A stretch of 64,000 nucleotides of DNA, from NCBI RefSeq assembly GCF_000424185.1, contig NZ_AUJK01000003.1, forward strand, positions 1-64,000, read 5' to 3'. Below the pieces are notes generated by a model. The model did no database searches and had not been told where the DNA came from. It worked only from the letters and a program-made list of their open reading frames with translations. The stretch is from Prevotella sp. AGR2160 (GTDB taxonomy: Bacteria > Bacteroidota > Bacteroidia > Bacteroidales > Bacteroidaceae). A program made the translations under genes and the position numbers. Shown here piece by piece: positions 39,156 to 47,627 of the stretch (the stretch's first letter is position 1; each line of letters begins with the position of its first letter).

Positions 39156-39221
39156 TTAGGTTGTCGCTTATACCTTTTTAGGTTATTGCTTGTACCTTTG
39201 TGAGATTGTTGTTTGTCCTTT
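39156..39221 (-). repeat. Tandem 22-bp repeats in the susC leader
   Basis: Two 22-bp units (39156-39177 and 39178-39199) match at 19 positions; on the mRNA each begins AAAGGTAYAAGC. A third, weak unit (39200-39221, 11 of 22) adjoins. They lie between the promoter and the susC start codon, so they would be transcribed. Confidence 0.65.
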
Positions 39222-39233
39222 GTTTGGACGCTG

Positions 39234-39316
39234 CAAAGATAGTAATAGTGTAAAAATACACGGTGGAAAAAATAAAAAAAGAGGTGGAAAAATGCATAAA
39301 ACAGGCATTTTTCCAC
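39234..39316 (-). promoter_or_regulatory. Arabinan susC promoter and candidate regulator operator
   Basis: The minus-strand -7 element TATCTTTG is at 39241-39234. There is no -33 TTTG. Instead, two direct repeats GGTGGAAAAA (plus strand 39262-39271 and 39283-39292) lie 21 bp apart, two helical turns, with the first reaching the -33 position. The second is also the left arm of a perfect 12-bp inverted repeat (GTGGAAAAATGC 39284-39295 / GCATTTTTCCAC 39305-39316). This layout fits activation by a dimeric AraC-type protein. Confidence 0.7.
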
Positions 39317-39343
39317 TTCTCTCCACTCCAACGATGGCGATCG

Positions 39344-42304
39344 TCATCTAAAGGAAGATGGCGACACACCGAATTTCTTCGAGAAGCAACGTGTGAAATA
39401 TTTCGGGTCATTGAAACCCACACGATAGGCGATCTCCGTAATGTTCCGCTCGGCGACATTCTCCTGCAACAACCGTTTGGCAATGTCGAGACGATAGTCA
39501 CGCATGAACTGTGAGGTGGAGCAACCCACTTCCGACTGCAGATTATGGCTCAGCGTGGCACGACTGCAACCGAGGGTATCCGCAAGTTCCTGTACGCCGA
39601 AGGCACTGTCACCATAGCGCTGTTCCATCACGGCCATCACCTTTTCCATAAAAGGAATACGTTTCTCTACCACTTCTTTCTTATCCGCAGCCACCGTCTT
39701 CTGCTGACTCTGCTGGTAACGCTCCTGCGTTTTAAGGATCTCCTGGATGCGAACTTGCAATTTCCCGGCATCCTCACTGTCGCGCAGGGCGGCCTCGATA
39801 GGCCGGTAGAGTTCCTCCACCTCCCGGTTGCGCATCTCCTCCAAACGGCGGAGATAAATATAGCGGCTCAGGATGATCAGAGCGAGGACGACGAGGGAGA
39901 TAAACCACCAGCTCTTCCAGAAATAGGGACGTACATAGACATCAATAGATTCCTCCTGCACCTGTGTAGAACCTACAGAGGGGGTATAACGCACTTCAAA
40001 GGTATAATGACCGGCGGGAAGCGTGGAATAACGCACGCTGTGCTCACCGGGAGGCAATGGCATCCAGTCATCCTCGTAGCCTTTCATCCGATAGCTGTAG
40101 ACGCCCTGCGTCTCGCTGCCGTAGTTCATGGCAGAGAACTCAAAGGTAAAACTGCGGTCACTTTCATGGAACTGTACCTCCTTTGCCTCGGATATCGTGG
40201 TCTGGGTATGTCCGTCTGTAGGCAACACATACTGGTCGTTGACCATCAGCGCCGTAAAACAGAGATGTCCGGGATAGACACTCTGCCGGTTATGGCCGTA
40301 GACAGCCGTCAAGCCGCGGTCACTGCCCAGCCATATCGTGCCACGGCGGTCGATGATGGCGCCATTGAAATAGAACTGATTGCTTAACAAGCCATCATCA
40401 GTGGTGAAAGTACTGAACTTCTCCGCCTTCGGATCAAAACACGACAGGCCATTGACGGTGGCCAGCCATAACTTTCCGCTGCGGTCCTCAACGATGCCCT
40501 TCACGGAGTTGTTGGGAAGACCGTCTGCAGAAGTGTAGTTCTTCACCATGAGATGTCCGTTTCGCTCCGTGAGCCGATAGAGACCATAGCCGTTGCTGCC
40601 GATCCACAACGAGCCATCACGGCTCTGACAGAACGACTGCGCTTTCTCTACGGCATGGGTCTCGGGATGATCGAGCTTGTAAATCTGATGGTGCATGGGG
40701 AAGAAGCCATGACGATCCCGTCGGGCCTTCAAATTGACGGAGATCAGTCCTGTAAGACAGCCCATCAGCATTTGTCCGTCCTTTGTCACGATACTGCCGA
40801 TACAACCATTAATATCACGGTTGCCGGCGAAGGGGTCACGGATGCGGCCCGTCTTCATGTCATAAAAGAACACACCACTGTTGGCCCCGATCCACATACC
40901 TTTGTTATAAGGATCATAGACAAGGGCGCCAATAAAGGTGATCAGGTTCTGATAAGGCTGGGGCACACGGAGGAAATGGATCTGATGGTCTTTCGCGGAG
41001 CGTACACAGATACCGCCGCCCCAGGTACCGATCCACAGATTGCCTTTGCCGTCGGCAGTAAGGTCGGAGACACTGTTATGCGTCAGTCCACTATTGGCCG
41101 TCGTGAAATGAATGAAGTTGTCAGAGCCAGCTTGCTTCATATTGAGCCCGCCTTCCACAGTACCAACCCACAGATTGCCCTCATGGTCGGCATACATCGC
41201 ATTGACGGCATTGGGCGAAATAGATTGAGGATTGTCATCCATATGGGCAAAGTTCTGCAAGAGCAACGGCCGCGGCGACAATTTCGTGATGCCGCCCGTC
41301 TCCGTGCCTACCCAGATCTGTCCGTGGGTGACAAGGATATTATTGACAAAATTGCTGGACAACGGATTGAGCGAGCTCTGCTCATTCCAGTGATAGAGTT
41401 CCCCACGCTTACTATCCATGATGTCTATGCCGCAGAGCGTACCGATGAGCAGATAACGGTTGTCAGTACTCACAGCCAGAGACGTGACAATATTATGCTG
41501 AAGTCCGCGGGGCGTGCCGTCGGCATGCCAGCCGCTATTGCGGGGATCACTGTTGTAAAGGCCAATATTCGTTCCCCACCACAACTGTCCATGGAAACGG
41601 ACGACAGCACCGATGATGGCGCCTTTCAACTGCGGATAGCGGGCACAGAGATCACGGGCGACGAGGCGGCCGCCACGGACTTCCACCTTCGTGGGACGAA
41701 AGTTAATACCGGTATAGACACTGCCGTCATGATCAAGATCCTCAAGGGCCAGCTCCGGCACTTTCGTCTGATGGCGTAGCGAGAGCAAGGAACAGACGCG
41801 ACCGTCACCATCAAAGGCTATTCTGCTGATCTCATCGAACGTCAGCACCCAGATACAGCCTTTCGTATCACAGTAGACACGCATACAGGGCTTGTTGAAC
41901 AGCCGCCGCAAAGCCTTCGAGAGCCGGTCGCCTGTCGTTACGGGCGTCCATGTCTGACCGGCGCGCAGATCGACGACCTGCAAGCCTTCCACCAATGCCA
42001 CCCAGAGCCGTCCCTGACGGTCCTGCGTAACATTCTTGCAGAAATTGGAGCGTAGCCGGAGCCCATTCATCCCGCTCAGACCGAAATTGACAAAGGAATA
42101 GCCGTCATAGCGCAGCAGACCGCCACCATTGGTGGAGATCCACATGAAGCCATCAGTATCCTGGAAGATATCATCGACATAATCACTCGACATCCCGGCG
42201 AAGAGATCGAGCTGCGTCATGTTATATCGCTCCCAAGGTAAGTTCTGGGCCTGTGAGGGGAGTATATATATAAGGTATAGTAATAGTAATAATAGTCTTC
42301 TCAT
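39344..42304 (-). CDS. Membrane regulator: two-component propeller sensor fused to AraC HTH, no kinase or receiver
   Basis: A 986-residue protein with the outer architecture of Bacteroidetes hybrid two-component systems (HTCS). Seen: N-terminal signal/anchor (RRLLLLLLYLIYILP); periplasmic propeller repeats (VDDIFQDTDGFMWISTNGGGLLRYDG, DLTADGKGNLWIGTWGGG and others, about 30-680); a Y_Y_Y domain (about 700-775; FEFSAMNYGSETQGVYSYRMKGYEDDW); one transmembrane helix (about 790-812); a short charged coiled coil; then an AraC helix-turn-helix (about 885-986; VQELADTLGCSRATLSHNLQ, ITEIAYRVGFNDPKYFTRCFSKKFGVSPSSFR). No His-kinase, ATPase or receiver domain lies between: only about 75 residues separate membrane and HTH. 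It probably senses arabino-oligosaccharides and activates the adjacent PUL. Confidence 0.88.
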   Translation of the reverse strand: MRRLLLLLLYLIYILPSQAQNLPWERYNMTQLDLFAGMSSDYVDDIFQDTDGFMWISTNGGGLLRYDGYSFVNFGLSGMNGLRLRSNFCKNVTQDRQGRLWVALVEGLQVVDLRAGQTWTPVTTGDRLSKALRRLFNKPCMRVYCDTKGCIWVLTFDEISRIAFDGDGRVCSLLSLRHQTKVPELALEDLDHDGSVYTGINFRPTKVEVRGGRLVARDLCARYPQLKGAIIGAVVRFHGQLWWGTNIGLYNSDPRNSGWHADGTPRGLQHNIVTSLAVSTDNRYLLIGTLCGIDIMDSKRGELYHWNEQSSLNPLSSNFVNNILVTHGQIWVGTETGGITKLSPRPLLLQNFAHMDDNPQSISPNAVNAMYADHEGNLWVGTVEGGLNMKQAGSDNFIHFTTANSGLTHNSVSDLTADGKGNLWIGTWGGGICVRSAKDHQIHFLRVPQPYQNLITFIGALVYDPYNKGMWIGANSGVFFYDMKTGRIRDPFAGNRDINGCIGSIVTKDGQMLMGCLTGLISVNLKARRDRHGFFPMHHQIYKLDHPETHAVEKAQSFCQSRDGSLWIGSNGYGLYRLTERNGHLMVKNYTSADGLPNNSVKGIVEDRSGKLWLATVNGLSCFDPKAEKFSTFTTDDGLLSNQFYFNGAIIDRRGTIWLGSDRGLTAVYGHNRQSVYPGHLCFTALMVNDQYVLPTDGHTQTTISEAKEVQFHESDRSFTFEFSAMNYGSETQGVYSYRMKGYEDDWMPLPPGEHSVRYSTLPAGHYTFEVRYTPSVGSTQVQEESIDVYVRPYFWKSWWFISLVVLALIILSRYIYLRRLEEMRNREVEELYRPIEAALRDSEDAGKLQVRIQEILKTQERYQQSQQKTVAADKKEVVEKRIPFMEKVMAVMEQRYGDSAFGVQELADTLGCSRATLSHNLQSEVGCSTSQFMRDYRLDIAKRLLQENVAERNITEIAYRVGFNDPKYFTRCFSKKFGVSPSSFR

Positions 42305-42330
42305 TGCAGTATCCTTGCATTTTGATGATG

Positions 42331-42338
42331 CAAAGATA
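42331..42338 (-). promoter_or_regulatory. -7 element of the membrane regulator gene
   Basis: TATCTTTG on the minus strand, in the 43-bp gap before the regulator, shortly after the end of the upstream glycosyltransferase gene. A T-run next to it could also end transcription of that gene. Confidence 0.6.
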
Positions 42339-42347
42339 CAAAAAAAA

Positions 42348-43124
42348 TCAGGATTTCAGCCATTGCCGAATAAAAAACCACACGTGGAGAAAGAAAGTTT
42401 CCACATAACCGTAATGGTGTGCCATCACACGGAAACGCTCTTTCAGGGAATCACGATGATGGGTGTTGGTCATACCGCCATCCAGAAAATTCGTAAGGAC
42501 GGCATGGACATCTTTCAATCGGCGGTGCTGCTGCTTGCAGGCTTTCATGATACGGATGCACCAGTCGACATCGGCGCTGTAGCGATAGCGCGTGTCATAA
42601 TGGATATCCTTGGCGATCTCCGTAAGGGCATAGAAACTCTGATGACAGACAAGCATGCCCCAGCGGAAACTCTTCCACGACAGATGTTCGGGAGGAGCGA
42701 GACGGCGGTGACGGAGAAAGACGCCATCATCATTGACGATATCCGTATCGCCATAGAGCACGCCGGGCAGCCGCTCGGCCTCGCCGACGCTCTGCGCCAC
42801 CATCTCCAACGTATCGTCGGAGGCGAAGACATCACCGGCATTAAGAAAGACGAGATACTGCCCTGTTGCCTGGTCGATACCCTTATTCATGGCATAATAA
42901 AGTCCTTTGTCAGGCTCGGAAGTAACCTTGATCTCATGACCATTCTCTTCAGCGTCCGACTTCTGCCGATAAGCCTCGACCATGACCAACGTTCCGTCCT
43001 TCGACGCTCCATCTATAATAAGGTGTTCCACATGGGCCCAAGACTGGCGGCGAACACTATCAAGGGTACGCTGAAGAACTTTCTCGGCATTGTAGGTCGC
43101 CGTGATGACCGTGAATGTGATCAT
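42348..43124 (-). CDS. Family 2 glycosyltransferase
   Basis: A 258-residue GT-A type glycosyltransferase (WcaA-like). Seen: FTVITATYNAEKVLQRTLDSV, HLIIDGASKDGT, GLYYAMNKGIDQATGQYLVFLNAGD (the acidic/metal-binding region is NAGD instead of DxD, common in this subgroup), then YRYSADVDWCIRIMK. Donor and acceptor are unknown. It follows the GT4 gene by 11 bp and is probably translated from the same mRNA; together they may build a short surface glycan. Confidence 0.85.
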   Translation of the reverse strand: MITFTVITATYNAEKVLQRTLDSVRRQSWAHVEHLIIDGASKDGTLVMVEAYRQKSDAEENGHEIKVTSEPDKGLYYAMNKGIDQATGQYLVFLNAGDVFASDDTLEMVAQSVGEAERLPGVLYGDTDIVNDDGVFLRHRRLAPPEHLSWKSFRWGMLVCHQSFYALTEIAKDIHYDTRYRYSADVDWCIRIMKACKQQHRRLKDVHAVLTNFLDGGMTNTHHRDSLKERFRVMAHHYGYVETFFLHVWFFIRQWLKS

Positions 43125-43135
43125 ATCCTGAATAT

Positions 43136-44410
43136 TTACAATCGATAATTTCTGAATGCCATCGCCTGCTGATAGATCTCACTATATTTCATGGCGACAG
43201 CATGTTGGGAATATTGTTGAGCAACGTGATGGACGGCAGCCTGCGAAAGAGCAGCATAATCGGGATTGGAAAGCACCCAGTGAATACCCTCGGCAAGATC
43301 GTCAGCATCCTTATAAGCAGCGACATAACCGTTCTGCCGGTCGTTGATCATCTCGGGTACGCCGCCCTCACGGAAAGCGACGCAGGGAACGCCGCAAGCC
43401 ATGGCCTCCATGATCGTGTTTGGCAGATTATCCTCCAGAGACGGAAGGACAAATACATCAGCAGAATTATATATGCTCACTTTCTGAAGGGGATCAGAGA
43501 CATATCCCAGCGGATAACTCCGCAGCGGCAGTTGAGAAGCCTCTTCCTCAGCATTACCGCCAAGGATGACAATACCCGTACGCTCACGCTCCTCGGGATG
43601 GGCCTCAACATAGCGTTGCACGGCCTTCATGAAATAATCCATTCCCTTACGGGGATCCGTCACCCTCTGAGAGACAAAGAGGATGAGTTTCTTATCCAAC
43701 GGGAGATTAGCACGCAGACGGGCATCCCGCTTGTCGTGGGGCCGATAGAGCCGAGAGTCGATAGGATTAGGAATGGCGGTGATACGCTGGCTCTCAAAGA
43801 GACCGCTCTTCCGCGCTTCACCCAAAAGCCAGTGACTACAGGCGACGAAATAGATATTACCGTCACGCAGCAGTTCCTGCTTGTGGCGATAGACATGTGC
43901 ACTGAGATCATTTTTGCTGCCTCCGCCGGGAAGAAGAGGACAGTTGCCACAGCCATGGACATTATTCACACAGCCATGGGTATAATGGCAGATACCCGTT
44001 GCCATCCAAAGGTCATGCATCGTCCATACCACGGGTTTGCCACTGGCCAGTATCTTCCGGATATCTTTCAACGAGAGCATGCCTTGATTGATCCACGACA
44101 GATGGATAACGTCTGCTTCCTGAAATTCACGCAGTTTCGTAACATCATTGCCGTCGGAAGCCGTGTCTATCTCCCAGAGATGATCTTTCTTGAAATGGAG
44201 ATGGACGAAAATCTTCCAACGCTCCCAGAGAAAATGCCAGCGTGTATGCCAGGAGTGTGGCAGGCCGACAACGGTGATGTCGTCGCTCTCCTTGTCACGC
44301 ACCAGCATCTTTGCCTTCACGCCATTATTGTTGAGGGCATCCATGAGCCGGTTGGCAGCAACGGCCGCTCCACCGGTTCGTTCACTTGTATTGATGATTA
44401 ACACTCGCAT
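43136..44410 (-). CDS. Family 4 glycosyltransferase
   Basis: A 424-residue GT-B glycosyltransferase. Seen: N-terminal MRVLIINTSERTGGAAVAANRL, the C-terminal nucleotide-sugar site VFVLPSLEDNLPNTIMEAMACGVPCVAFREGGVPEMI with the EX7E-type motif, and a four-cysteine segment (CHYTHGCVNNVHGCGNC, about 155-175) found in one GT4 subgroup and possibly metal-binding. Substrate unknown. A good promoter precedes it. Confidence 0.88.
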   Translation of the reverse strand: MRVLIINTSERTGGAAVAANRLMDALNNNGVKAKMLVRDKESDDITVVGLPHSWHTRWHFLWERWKIFVHLHFKKDHLWEIDTASDGNDVTKLREFQEADVIHLSWINQGMLSLKDIRKILASGKPVVWTMHDLWMATGICHYTHGCVNNVHGCGNCPLLPGGGSKNDLSAHVYRHKQELLRDGNIYFVACSHWLLGEARKSGLFESQRITAIPNPIDSRLYRPHDKRDARLRANLPLDKKLILFVSQRVTDPRKGMDYFMKAVQRYVEAHPEERERTGIVILGGNAEEEASQLPLRSYPLGYVSDPLQKVSIYNSADVFVLPSLEDNLPNTIMEAMACGVPCVAFREGGVPEMINDRQNGYVAAYKDADDLAEGIHWVLSNPDYAALSQAAVHHVAQQYSQHAVAMKYSEIYQQAMAFRNYRL

Positions 44411-44418
44411 ATCGGCTA

Positions 44419-44452
44419 CAAAAGTATAAAAAAAATCGTTTCCATCATCAAA
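44419..44452 (-). promoter_or_regulatory. Promoter of the GT4-GT2 operon
   Basis: On the minus strand TTTG (44452-44449), 22-nt spacer, TACTTTTG (44426-44419). It matches the Bacteroidetes consensus and is about 9 nt from the start codon. Confidence 0.7.
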
Positions 44453-44490
44453 GAAGCCATTAATTTTTTATCCGCCCAGTGATTACAAGA

Positions 44491-44528
44491 GTAGGTGGCC
44501 GCCATGTTGCGGCCACGCGGCCACCTAC
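44491..44528. repeat. Family B palindromic repeat (copy 2)
   Basis: GTAGGTGGCCGC (44491-44502) and GCGGCCACCTAC (44517-44528) form a perfect 12-bp stem; an inner alternative stem GTGGCCGC/GCGGCCAC is also possible. It lies between divergent genes. Confidence 0.87.
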
Positions 44529-44580
44529 AAAAGGATCTGTGAATGATATAAACTAGAAAAATGAAATATTTTCCATATTT

Positions 44581-44614
44581 TTTGCAGTCAATCAAAAAAT
44601 ATTATGTAATTTTG
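44581..44614 (+). promoter_or_regulatory. Promoter of the TlpA-DUF6029-Omp28 operon
   Basis: TTTG (44581-44584), 22-nt spacer, TAATTTTG (44607-44614); the ATG is at 44643. Confidence 0.72.
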
Positions 44615-44642
44615 CGGTGTAATTATAACAAAGAGAAAGAGT

Positions 44643-45131
44643 ATGAGAAATTTTTTAATCAGCTTGGCTGTCGCCCTCTGTGCATTTGTAACGACAGCCC
44701 AGGCACAACTGCCGAAAGTAACCCTTCGCGACATCAGTGGAAAGACCGTATCTACGGATACCCTCAACAATGGCGGCAAACCTTTCATCATTGACTTCTT
44801 CGCTACCTGGTGCAAGCCGTGCAACCGCGAGCTCGACGCCATCAAGGATGTCTATGAGGACTGGCAGAAAGAGACGGGTGTGAAGATCTTCGCCGTTTCC
44901 ATCGATCAGGGACAGAATATCAATAAGGTGAAGCCGCTCGTGGATCAGAAAGGTTGGGACTATGATGTTCTCCTCGATCCCAACTCCGATCTGCGCCGTG
45001 CCTTCGGTATTCAGATGATTCCCTACACACTCATCTGCGACGGAAAGGGAAATGTCGTCTACAAGCATAACGGCTATACCGACGGTGCAGAGAACGAACT
45101 GATTGAGAAAGTAAGAGAATTAGAGAAATAG
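44643..45131 (+). CDS. TlpA-like periplasmic thioredoxin
   Basis: A 162-residue exported thiol-disulfide oxidoreductase. Seen: signal peptide MRNFLISLAVALCAFVTTAQAQ, thioredoxin fold with active site ATWCKPCNREL, VSIDQGQNINKVKPLVDQKG insertion typical of TlpA/ResA, and the cis-proline in IPYTLICDGKG. It should reduce periplasmic disulfides. It is the first gene of a four-gene run with a DUF6029 barrel and an Omp28 protein that itself carries a CxxC; the shared thiol chemistry suggests one function. Confidence 0.92.
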   Translation: MRNFLISLAVALCAFVTTAQAQLPKVTLRDISGKTVSTDTLNNGGKPFIIDFFATWCKPCNRELDAIKDVYEDWQKETGVKIFAVSIDQGQNINKVKPLVDQKGWDYDVLLDPNSDLRRAFGIQMIPYTLICDGKGNVVYKHNGYTDGAENELIEKVRELEK

Positions 45132-45136
45132 AGCCC

Positions 45137-46825
45137 ATGAGTCTTTACAGGAATATCCTCCTTCTGTCGATGCTGCTGGCTGCCACAGCTTCAGCATCGG
45201 CACAGGAGACAACTAATACCGGCCATACCGACGACCGCGATCATGTGACGTTCTCCGGTAGTGTCCAGAGCGACATGCTCGTGCCACAGGGCACGCAGGA
45301 AGACGGCAGCAACGAGGACTTCCGCACAAATACCTACGTCGATCTCAACATGCAGAGCCAGTATCTCGACGCCGGTCTGCGCTATGAATACCTCGAGCAT
45401 CCATTGCCGGGCTTTGAGAAAGACTTCAAAGGCAACGGCCTGCCCTTCTTCTATCTGAAAGGAAAGTTCAAGAATGTAGAGGTCACGGGCGGTACATTCT
45501 ATGAGCAGTTCGGCTCCGGCTTTATCCTCCGCAGTTACGAGGAGCGCTCACTGGGCATTGACAACTCCATTCTCGGCGGCCGTATCGTCATGACACCGTT
45601 GAAGGGCGTGCAGCTGAAAGCCCTCGCCGGTGTCCACCGCCGTTACTGGACGTGGAACTGGAGCAGTCCTCTCGTCGGCACAGACCTGACGCTGAGCCTC
45701 GATCAGTGGTTTCATAAGCTGCAGCGCACAGGCACCTATCTGTCGCTCGGCGGCTCCTGGGTGAACAAGCGTGAGGCCGATGACGGCAGTGTCTACCGCG
45801 ACGCCACGCACCGCCTCCGCCTTCCGGAGAATGTCAACTCCTGGGATGCCCGCGTAAATCTGGCGAAAGGCGGCTTCAACGTGTTGGCCGAATATGCGCA
45901 GAAGACGCAGGACCCGTCGTTCGACAACAACTACATCTACCGCAAGGGCTACACGGCCATGCTCTCCACGTCCTATTCACAGAAAGGCATGAGTATCTTG
46001 CTGCAGGCCAAGCGCACGGATAACATGAGCAGTCGCTCGAAGCGCGGCCTGTCGGGCACGTCTTCTTATATCAACCACATGCCCCCGTTCTCCTACGAGC
46101 ATACCTACACGCTCGCGGCTCTCTATCCCTATGCCACACAGCTGGCACTCGGCGAATGGGCTTATCAAGGACAGCTGGCTTACACCTTCCGTAAGCATAC
46201 CGCCCTCGGCGGCCGTTACGGCACGCTGGTACAGGTGAACTTCTCCCATATCCACAGTCTCAACAAGAACTACCGCGATATCGACGGCACGCCCGCCAAC
46301 GGCCCGATGAAAGGCTCCGACGGCTATGGCTCTGCGTTCTGGAAATGGGGCGACCAGACCTATTACCAGGATTTGAACATCCAACTCGACAAACGTGTGA
46401 CGCGTGACTTTCATCTTCACTTGATGTACATGAATCAGTTCTACAACAAGAGTGTCATTGAGGGCGAAGGCGGTATGATCCACAGCAATATCTATGTTGC
46501 GGAAGGCAAATACCAGTTCTCGCCGAAGACGACACTGCGCGGTGAGCTGCAGTATCTCACCACGTCGAGTGATGACCGCGACTGGGCTTTCGCGCTCTTG
46601 GAACTGAGCCTCGTGCCGCACTGGATGTTCACCGTCAGTGATGAATATAATGTAGGACGCACGGAGAAACATTACTGGAATCTCCTGGCTACCTATAATA
46701 TCGGCAGTCACCGCATCCAAGCGGGTTATGTCCGCACGCGTGCCGGCTACAACTGTTCCGGCGGCGTCTGTCGTTATGTTCCCTCTTATCAGGGTTTCAC
46801 CGTATCATATAACTATAATTTCTAA
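45137..46825 (+). CDS. DUF6029-type outer-membrane beta-barrel protein
   Basis: A 562-residue protein with a signal peptide (LLLSMLLAATASASAQ) and sequence made of alternating aromatic and polar residues ending in VSYNYNF, the C-terminal signature of outer-membrane barrels. I recall the family as DUF6029, which often sits between TlpA and Omp28 genes in Bacteroidales. Function is unknown. The start lies 5 bp after the tlpA stop, and its TAA stop overlaps the next ATG by one base (TAATG), indicating translational coupling. Confidence 0.8.
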   Translation: MSLYRNILLLSMLLAATASASAQETTNTGHTDDRDHVTFSGSVQSDMLVPQGTQEDGSNEDFRTNTYVDLNMQSQYLDAGLRYEYLEHPLPGFEKDFKGNGLPFFYLKGKFKNVEVTGGTFYEQFGSGFILRSYEERSLGIDNSILGGRIVMTPLKGVQLKALAGVHRRYWTWNWSSPLVGTDLTLSLDQWFHKLQRTGTYLSLGGSWVNKREADDGSVYRDATHRLRLPENVNSWDARVNLAKGGFNVLAEYAQKTQDPSFDNNYIYRKGYTAMLSTSYSQKGMSILLQAKRTDNMSSRSKRGLSGTSSYINHMPPFSYEHTYTLAALYPYATQLALGEWAYQGQLAYTFRKHTALGGRYGTLVQVNFSHIHSLNKNYRDIDGTPANGPMKGSDGYGSAFWKWGDQTYYQDLNIQLDKRVTRDFHLHLMYMNQFYNKSVIEGEGGMIHSNIYVAEGKYQFSPKTTLRGELQYLTTSSDDRDWAFALLELSLVPHWMFTVSDEYNVGRTEKHYWNLLATYNIGSHRIQAGYVRTRAGYNCSGGVCRYVPSYQGFTVSYNYNF

Positions 46826-47607
46826 TGAAGAAAATATTTTTTATACTCGCTTCCGTCATCCTGCTCCTCTCTTCCTGCGGCACGGAGATCGATCCCAGTG
46901 ACCGCTTGATCTACGAGAAACCGGAGCTGACGGGAAAGAATATGCTCATCGAGGACTTCACAGGGCAGAACTGCATCAACTGTCCGCGTGCCGCCGGTGT
47001 CATCAGCGATCTGATGAAAACCTACGGCGAGGACAAGATCATTGCCGTCGCCATCCACTCCAAGCCACTCGGCATCGCCGCGCCCGAAGGTCTGATGACC
47101 GACTTCACGAATGCCTATGCCACGCACTACGGCGTGGAATACCAGCCCGTGGGAATGGTCAACCGTGAATATGGTCTGCAGACCGACGACCAATGGACGG
47201 GAATGGTGAAATACTTCATGCAGGATACGGCGAAGATCAACATCACCGTCGAGCCTACTTATGATGACGCCACTCGACAGTCCACAGCTAACGTGCAAGT
47301 CGTGAGCCTCGAAGGCACAGCAACGGGCAAGTTGCAGGTATGGCTCGTCGAAGACAGTATCATCGCCAAGCAGATGATGCCCGACGGAATGCTCAACAAG
47401 TCGTATGTCCACAACCATGTGCTCCGTGCCTCGTACAACGGACAGTGGGGCGAGGACATCACGGCCGCAGAGGGTCAGACGGTAACAAAGTCCTATTCGC
47501 TCACTATCGACAAGGACTACGATGCCAAACAGTGTGCCATCGTCGCCTTCATCTATAACGACAGCGGCGTGCTGCAGGCAGTTAGAAGTAAAAAATTAAA
47601 AAAGTAA
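46825..47607 (+). CDS. Omp28-related lipoprotein with thioredoxin-like CxxC
   Basis: A 260-residue lipoprotein (lipobox LSSC, Cys18). Seen: LIEDFTGQNCINCPRAAGVISDLM, the thioredoxin-like redox motif (C-I-N-C) of Omp28-related outer-membrane proteins, followed by HSKPLG and a C-terminal beta domain (QVWLVEDSIIAKQM ... YVHNHVLRASYNG), also typical of the family. Omp28 proteins were described as surface adhesins in Porphyromonas; the CxxC suggests redox work. The last residues SKKLKK lie in an A-rich AAGTAAAAAATTAA tract that supplies the stop. Confidence 0.88.
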   Translation: MKKIFFILASVILLLSSCGTEIDPSDRLIYEKPELTGKNMLIEDFTGQNCINCPRAAGVISDLMKTYGEDKIIAVAIHSKPLGIAAPEGLMTDFTNAYATHYGVEYQPVGMVNREYGLQTDDQWTGMVKYFMQDTAKINITVEPTYDDATRQSTANVQVVSLEGTATGKLQVWLVEDSIIAKQMMPDGMLNKSYVHNHVLRASYNGQWGEDITAAEGQTVTKSYSLTIDKDYDAKQCAIVAFIYNDSGVLQAVRSKKLKK

Positions 47608-47627
47608 AAAATTAAACGTAGGAACAA

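Noticed and set aside
42219..44401. Plus-strand frames antisense to the two glycosyltransferases
   Set aside because: No family motifs; the minus-strand GT2 and GT4 motifs are clear.
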